Of a stretch of DNA of 64,000 nt, positions 57,800 to 64,000 are shown piece by piece. Under the pieces are notes generated by a model. The model saw only the letters and a program-made list of their open reading frames with translations. It was not told the DNA's origin and did not search any database. The translations under genes and the position numbers were made by a program. The DNA is from Pseudocercospora fijiensis CIRAD86. Taxonomy: Eukaryota; Ascomycota; Dothideomycetes; Mycosphaerellales; Mycosphaerellaceae. How positions within the stretch are numbered: the stretch's first letter is position 1; each line of letters starts with the position of its first letter. The stretch spans positions 124,001-188,000 of the forward strand of contig NW_006921549.1 in NCBI RefSeq assembly GCF_000340215.1, written 5' to 3'.

Positions 57800-60700
57800 C
57801 GAATCTAACGTTTTCGCCGGCGTTATAAATTAGGACTACTAGCTATATACCTATCGACTTAAAGAGACTTCTAAAGAAGTTTACGTACTGTTTTGTTACG
57901 CTAATCTCTAAGCCTAGCGATAAAGAGAGAGAGCTCGGGTTCGACAATCGATTAGTATATATACCCTATATAAGAGGGTAGCTAACAAGATTAAGCCTAT
58001 AAAAGGCAGCGTATATATTACCGATAGGTCTAATCCTAGCGGGAATCCTAACTAGCGACAAAAGTGTCTTAATTAGGAAGTAACATTGCTACCTAGGGAT
58101 AGTCCGTATAACTAGAGATATATTACTAAAAAGTTCTCTACTATTCCTAGGGGTTCGAGGCTAATACCGGAAAGGCTTATAAAGATCAAACCTAGTATAG
58201 AGCTTTCGGATCTTAAACTTAACCTGCTATACGAGCTTCTATATAACCGCGAAGCCGTATTAGTATATCATTTTACTTACCTAGGTAGAATTAACCCGGA
58301 GGTTGCCCCTCCGTAGAAGATCCGAACGATCGAATATAAGCCTTAGGCTTACCTAGGTTTTAAGCTAAACCTAAGCCTACGAGGTATAGTTAAGGATATA
58401 ATACGGTAGCGCGTAAAGGCCGGTATACTTAAGCCTTCCTATGCCTCGTATCGCAATCTATACTTCCTAGTATAAAAGAAGACAGCTCTTAGGGAACTAA
58501 AGAAGTACCGTCTAATTAACGCTATATAAAAGTTTAACGTAGTTACGATTAGAGATACTAACCTTCCTCCGGAGACTAATAGGTTCTCGGAAGCTTTTAC
58601 TAACTGTATTGTAGCCTTACTAGTTAATGTTTTCTCGGGCTACGACTAGATCCCTCTCTACCCTAATAGCCGCGACCTTACTAGTTTCGAGATACCTCTT
58701 AGGCTCTATAGACAAACTACCCTTCCCTAAGAGGCGACTAACTTAGTAGCTTAGTTCGTTCGTATTATAAACTAAGTCCTTGCGGCCTATATCTCCTATA
58801 TAGCGATGCCTTTCCTCGACGATATCGGCGTTAAGGGCCCTAAAACTATATACGATAATAAAGAAGTAGAGCCTAGTATCTATAGGTTCTTTCTCGAATA
58901 TATCCGGAACCTCGATAGTGTCCTCTACGACCTAGAGCGAGCTAATCTAATAGTCTATAGAGAAAAGCTTTAGCTCCTATATAAACGAATACATATTATC
59001 GGGTTTGTAACCGATAAAAACGGCCGCTATCCTAATAACGTATAGGTCCTAAAGATAGTATCCTAGCCGGATCCTACCTATTAGAAGGATATCCGAACCT
59101 AGCTTAGAGTAGTCTCCTACTTCCGTATCTAGGTCGAGAACTTTATATTAGTATATAAGCCCTTATACGCCTTACTTAAGAAGGATACTAAGTTCGAATA
59201 GACCTCTGTTTACTAAGCGGCTAAGGACAAGGTAACTAAGGCACTCGTTAGCGTACCTATACTTACGTCTATTAACTACTTAGAGGGTGCGGGTTTAATA
59301 ATTATTACTATTAACTCGAGCGGGGAAGGCTATAGCGAGATACTAATATAGTATAACCGTAAGGAGCTATCCTTACGTTATCCTATTAGGTACGACTTAG
59401 GACTATAGAAACCGATCGAGGCCCGATACGATACTAGCAAGCGGGAATGCCTTAGAGTCTATAAGGCTCTAAAGAAGTTCCGACTATAGCTCTTTAGTAT
59501 GTTCCTTCGTCTAGAAATCGATACTTAGACGCTAGTCTATTAGCTTAACCGTATAGCCTCCGACCTACTAAACTCTACGATAGCTCGGTAGGTTGCCTAG
59601 ATCTATTTGTTTAACTTCGACGTCTTCTACGTTCCTAGGAAGAAGCATACTAGACCGGATAGCCTTTCTAGGAGGCCTACTATAGAAGAGGACATTACCG
59701 AGATAATAGAAGAAGAAGATATCGACGCGGTTATTAACCGCACCTTCTTTACTAGCTTCTATATTAACGCTGTACTAGCGATTACTAGGTCTACTACCGA
59801 CGACTAGCCCGATAACTAGCCTAGTAACTAACCTAATAAAACTAATAGGTAGCCTAAGAACCCTACTACTAATAGCGACTAGGCTAAAGCTAAGGCGGAT
59901 AAATTAGATAGGGATAATATCCTTAATAGGGTCTACTCCGACGACTCCTATTATATCGCCTACTTCCTAATCTATACGAAGAAAGCACCTAGTCTATTAA
60001 AGAGTTAATACTATCGGATTATTCGCTATTCTCGACGATTCCTAGTTAAAGATCGCATCCTTTAGTAGTAAGCGATAGTTAATATACCTCTCTAGCGTAT
60101 TATTAATTACCCTATAGCAAGACAAGAAATCCTTTATATAGTTTACGACGAGCTTAGCTACTAGGTAGCGGAGGGCACCTTCGATATCCTTCGTCGACGA
60201 TACTAGTAGGATAGCGTATAGGCTAATATCTCTCGCTACTATAAGAGCTGTCCTAAGTACAACTTTAGGAATAGCTACCGTCGGCTAGGCGAGCTACGTA
60301 TTCCCGCTACCTAGTTAGTTAGAGAACGGTAGTACGGTAATAGGGTTTATCTAAGCTAGAATAATAGCCTCTATATTATTTAGGAAGGTCTTTCTCGATA
60401 GCCTAAAGCCTATTATTTCCGCAAGGGCTATAGTGCTATTAACGCCTATAATATAGCTACCTTCCTATTTAAGGACCTATTCTACCGATAGGGCACGCCC
60501 TATAAAATTATCTTAGATAACGCTACGACTAATATAGCTAAAGAAGTTTAAGCGCTACTTACTTTGTATAGGGCGAAGAACGTTCGTATCTCCCCGTACT
60601 ATCCCTAATCTAATGCTATCGTTAAGCGCGGCTATCGGTCTTTAATCGATACCTTATCTAAGCTAACTAATAGTAGTAATAGGTTAGTCGCAATCTCTAC

Positions 60701-61550
60701 CTACGTCCTAGCCCTTCTCTAGGCGGACCGAACGACTATTATCGATACTACTAGACTTATACTAGCGGAGCTTATAATTAGAAGAGACGCTATTCTTCCG
60801 ATTAAGTTGTACTACCGTACGTATAGCGTTTACGACTAGGGGTCTATTCGTACTAGAGCGGATCTTCTTGCTCTACGCGCTAAGGCTCTTAAGGAGATAA
60901 CTACTACTTCTTAAGAGGGACTTACTCGATAGCGTCGCCTTCGTAAAGAGGCTAAGTAGTATTTCGATAACTATAATACCATTAATTAGGAGCCTCTAAA
61001 GGTTAGCAATATAGTTCTCCTATACCGGTCGGAACTAGAATATAGTTACTCCTATAAGCTAGCCTTTAAATAGAAAGGGCCTTATAGAGTATAGGAGGTC
61101 CTTTACGATAGTTCTACGTACCGTCTTTAGGAACTTAATAGTACTACCTTAAAGCACTCGTACCCCCGGGCTAACTTAAAGAAGATCGTCGAATTAAGAG
61201 AGCCTACCCGCCCTCCCTCGACTAAAGAGGAAGTTAGTGCCTCTATAGACCCTCTACCGACCTTAGATACCTACCGAGAGGAGGATTCTACCGCGATTAT
61301 AAATCCTGTTCTACCTAACAACTATACGTATCCCTAGATACGTCTTAGTAAGCTATTAGGAATAACTTATAAACAAAGGGAGGGTTATATACGTATAAAT
61401 TACGCGTAGAGCATTTCCGATATTAATTCCGATAGTAAACTAGACTTCTAGCTATCTAACTCTAACTCCGAGGAGGAACTCGACTAGTCTAGCGACGAAG
61501 ACCGCCTAGAATTATAGGTATTAAACGACCCTAAACCCGAGACTAAATAA
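57777..61550 (+). pseudogene. Element A ORF2: RT, RNase H and integrase, RIP-inactivated
   Basis: Aligns with B ORF2 over its length, same phase, 1,258 codons to TAA at 61548-61550. RT PFLDDIG near 58813 intact. The stretch 59607-59807 is open (FNFDVFYVPRKKHTRPDSLS). In integrase the LDNA box (near 60520) is kept but the Glu position near 60628 reads VKRGYRS, so Glu is Lys (GAA to AAG/AAA type change). The C-terminal tail differs from B by a short in-frame insertion (VLNDPKPETK). Confidence 0.85.
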
Positions 61551-61798
61551 TTGCTTGCTCTTCCTTAACTTTGCTCTACTATATTGCTTCCTTACTCTTA
61601 TTAATCGTTCTCCGCGCTATTAATATAGTGCCGCCCTATACCTTTAGTCCTTACCTACTATCTATTCCTACTAATATTTATACTCTTATTTGTTGTTTGT
61701 TGCTTTTAGTTTATCTTAATTGTTGTCTTTTGCTTTTGCCTTTACCTTCGGTTAATATTGCTATAACTTTATTCCTTCGCTTTTGTTTCCTTAGATAG
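61547..61798 (+). pseudogene. Small hydrophobic ORF after ORF2, element A
   Basis: Equivalent of 51431-51655. The ATGA overlap has become ATAA (61547-61550), so the start codon is lost. It keeps the IAC start, the INIVPPY core, Leu/Ile/Cys-rich segments and the FLR end. 27 nt longer than in B, in phase. Confidence 0.45.
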
Positions 61799-61816
61799 AA
61801 CTATATAAGGCGTGTT

Positions 61817-61849
61817 TTCCTAATAATACCCCGGGGGTAGCATTAGGAA
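61817..61849. repeat. CCCCGGGGG palindrome after the small ORF, A
   Basis: TTCCTAATAATACCCC then GGGGGTAGCATTAGGAA, identical to 51674-51706 in B although the flanks have diverged by RIP. Confidence 0.87.
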
Positions 61850-62695
61850 GATAGCCGAACCTAACCCCTCTACCCTTCTAGGACTACTTCCCTCTAGTTT
61901 TCTAGACTCTAGCGACCGCCCTTAGGTATTAACTATAATAAGATACTTTGCTAGAGAAGACTATTCCTATCCTAATTAGCACTAGTTACGTAGGATACTA
62001 AGAAAGGGACGTTCCCTATCCCCCTCCCTTCTTAGATAGATATAGCAACCTAGGCCTATAGCCTCTAAGAATAGGGACCTTAGGCTATTAAGCTTAGTAT
62101 TTAGAAGAAGGAAGGAGGTAAACGTACAGACTACCTTTATATGCTTACTAATATAAAAGGTAATACTACATCTAGAACGGTAGTACTATAGGCTAATATA
62201 CCGACGAATCGGCTACGCTAGATATAGGCGACTTGCTCCTCGTTACCGAGTATCTTTAGAGAAAAGCTAATACTACCCTAGGGGTATTATAAGTCCCGCT
62301 AGCCTTACTACTATACATTTCTACTAGGGACTCGAACTAACTAGTTATATTTCGAGTACGCGAGAGTCTACGATAGCTAAAGGTTAATAAAGGCGCGTAG
62401 TCGCTACTAGCAATTAGCTAGATCGATTATTAAACTTTAGCCTGCCCTAATAATAAAGAAGTCTCGTATATAGCTTTACTTTTATATATAGCCGTTATCC
62501 GTTTGCTTTACCGGAATATACGGACTACGTTACCTTCGTACCCTATTTAAAGCGAGCTTCCTAAGCTCTTTCTTCTACTCGATTACTAACTAACTCGCTA
62601 CCGCCTAACTACCCCCCCTTCTATCTAAACCCTTTAATTATTATTGTTAAGCAACAAACACTTACAAACTCGTTTCTAAACCGCTTCGGTCGACT
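61850..62695 (+). other. Intergenic stretch before ORF3, element A
   Basis: Counterpart of 51707-52562 in B, with the palindrome at 62268-62291 and the same pyrimidine-rich runs before ORF3. No gene seen. Confidence 0.55.
62268..62291. repeat. CCCTAGGGG palindrome before ORF3, A
   Basis: TAATACTACCC then TAGGGGTATTATA. Here the centre is CTAG instead of CCGG, consistent with RIP-type changes. Confidence 0.78.
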
Positions 62696-64000
62696 ATGTC
62701 TTCCGGCGCCCCGAATCCGCTAGGCGCTAGTAGTAGCAACGACCTACCTGCTCCTATTAACCTAAGCCTAGCCGCCCTAGTCCCGATTGAAGCCCTATCC
62801 GATAGCGCCTTAGCTGCGGCAACTAGCCTCGAGTACTGCTTCTAGATCGTTACCGCCCTTAAAGATCCTTAAGAGAAGATCTAGAACGCTCGTACCCTAC
62901 TACGCGTTATTAATAGAAATATTAAGAAGGCTACTATCTTAGTTACGTATAGTATAAATAACTTGCGTTACTCTATCGGTAAGCGTATCTTTAAGCGCGA
63001 CGTTCTTAACGATATAGATATTTAATAAGCCTTTCCTATCGTTTATAGCCTCGAGACGGCCGGTACCTAGATTCGTTTACGCTTTAAGACCCTCGATTAG
63101 GCCTTCGAATATTAGGGAGGACTAAGTAGTCTTCCTAAGAGCCTTATTAACTTCGCCTACGGTAGATAAGAGCGTACTAAGTAGGTCTCTTCGTTCGTTA
63201 ATAAGTATAAGGTCCGTCGTTAAGGCGCCGAGTACCTTTCCTATACTATAATCTATCGTATATCTACCGCTAGTAAGAAGGTAGGCAAGTAGTTACTTAA
63301 CTTGTCCTTTACGCTTAACGACTTTACGATAGCCTACTAGAAGCGGTACTATAATACAATCGTCTAGGTCGATCTTAGTATATAGATAACTAAGGATCTG
63401 CTAAAAGAGAAGGGCTATTATATTAATAGTGTAGGTTTTATTATTAAAGGTAAGAGGCTCCTATCGTTAATATCCTTAAACGTAAGGCTCTTCGCCTAGA
63501 GATAGAGGCCGATACGGCTACTAGTCTTACGCTCGCTATAGAGATATAGGCTAAAGATCCTTACTCGACCTATAACCGCAAGGTCCCTTAAGAAGTTAAA
63601 AACGAGCGCGCTAAGGCCGAAGTAGCGCGTAAGAAGGCATTACATACTCGCTAGGCCCTCCGCAAGGCTACTAAGAAGTATAGCGCTCCTTCTAGTACTA
63701 ACTATAGTACTAACTATAGTAACTCGGATATTAATATACTAGATATACTACTAGAAGATGTCTCCTCCGAAGGCTCCTTTAGCGAGCGTAGAGATAGAGG
63801 CCTCTCGCCGATCTAATTAACTAAGAACATCTATAGTTCTTATAAGGGTGACTCTATTATATACCTTATTACCGAAATCGATATAGTTTCTAAGGCCTCT
63901 ATAGACAAAGCTCCTACCCCTCTATCTATCTATTAATAGCTCGACGACCTTAGCAAGCTAGGTAAAGAGCGGTTTACTATATATACTAACTATGTTAAGA
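62696..64000 (+). pseudogene. Element A ORF3, partial at window end, RIP-inactivated
   Basis: ATG TCT TCC GGC at 62696. Aligns with B ORF3 for 1.3 kb to the window edge. Two indels relative to B: 12 bp in the Ser/Tyr/Asn repeat (in frame, near 63700) and one base near 63450 (GGTAAGAG versus GGTTAAGAG), which shifts the frame in A. Otherwise differences are mainly transitions. Function unknown, as for B. Confidence 0.65.

Larger units (their letters stand above)
41257..64000 (+). mobile_element. Element A: large Ty3/gypsy retrotransposon, interrupted by B, cut by window end
   Basis: Present as 41257-43466 and 55799-64000. It has a 280-bp 5' LTR, a long leader, ORF1, ORF2, a small hydrophobic ORF and the start of ORF3; its 3' LTR lies beyond the window. 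It is inserted in the RT of C2. A near-identical copy B sits in its ORF1. Every indel that I could check between A and B in ORF1 is a multiple of three. Confidence 0.88.

Noticed and set aside
1..64000. CRISPR array, prophage, operon or other prokaryotic system
   Set aside because: Repeats are LTRs, inverted ends and minisatellites; the elements are eukaryotic and no ribosome-binding-site-led genes are seen.

Overview
The window is a gene-free block of nested, decayed transposable elements from a filamentous ascomycete (Pezizomycotina-like). No host gene is recognisable on either strand. Fungal origin is inferred from the element types (fungal-style Ty3/gypsy, a chromovirus, Copia with an initiator-Met half-tRNA primer site, a Helitron) and above all from repeat-induced point mutation (RIP). 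CpA and TpG are strongly depleted, TpA is in excess, CpG is kept. Coding frames can be followed for kilobases but are broken by TAG/TAA at positions where related proteins carry Trp or Gln, and start codons appear as ATA. TGA is also rare in every frame because it contains TpG, so absence of TGA is weak evidence; I rely on codon phase, motif spacing and comparison of copies.

Layout: 1-11640, a minus-strand Ty3/gypsy element (E), split by a complete Copia element (3325-10130, 182-bp LTRs, 5-bp target duplication TACTA). 12088-12372 is a solo LTR of family A/B; 12373-12931 is a chromovirus integrase/chromodomain remnant. 12932-41256 holds two tandem copies (C and C2) of one Ty3/gypsy family sharing a middle LTR. 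C carries an inserted minus-strand chromovirus D (17373-24501, duplication GTACG), the middle LTR carries a 986-bp DNA element with terminal inverted repeats (26551-27536), and C2 gag carries a 10.9-kb Helitron (27967-38867, minus strand). 41257-64000 is element A (cut by the window end), whose gag is interrupted by a full 12.3-kb sister copy B (43467-55798). Removing B restores the codon phase of A, and removing the Helitron restores the codon phase of C2.

The most interesting material is family A/B, seen in two copies. Its gene order is ORF1 (gag with CCHC knuckle, then protease), ORF2 (RT, RNase H, integrase), a small hydrophobic ORF, and a 938-codon ORF3 that I cannot assign to any family. 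ORF1 and ORF2 meet at a TAATG stop/start overlap inside a GC-rich palindrome, and ORF2 and the small ORF meet at ATGA. Related palindromes lie at the other ORF borders and also beside the pol stop of the unrelated chromovirus D. The Helitron is the second notable element: asymmetric terminal inverted repeats, a 3' hairpin, insertion without target duplication, and a Rep-helicase reading frame of about 2,800 codons with a long unassigned C-terminal part.
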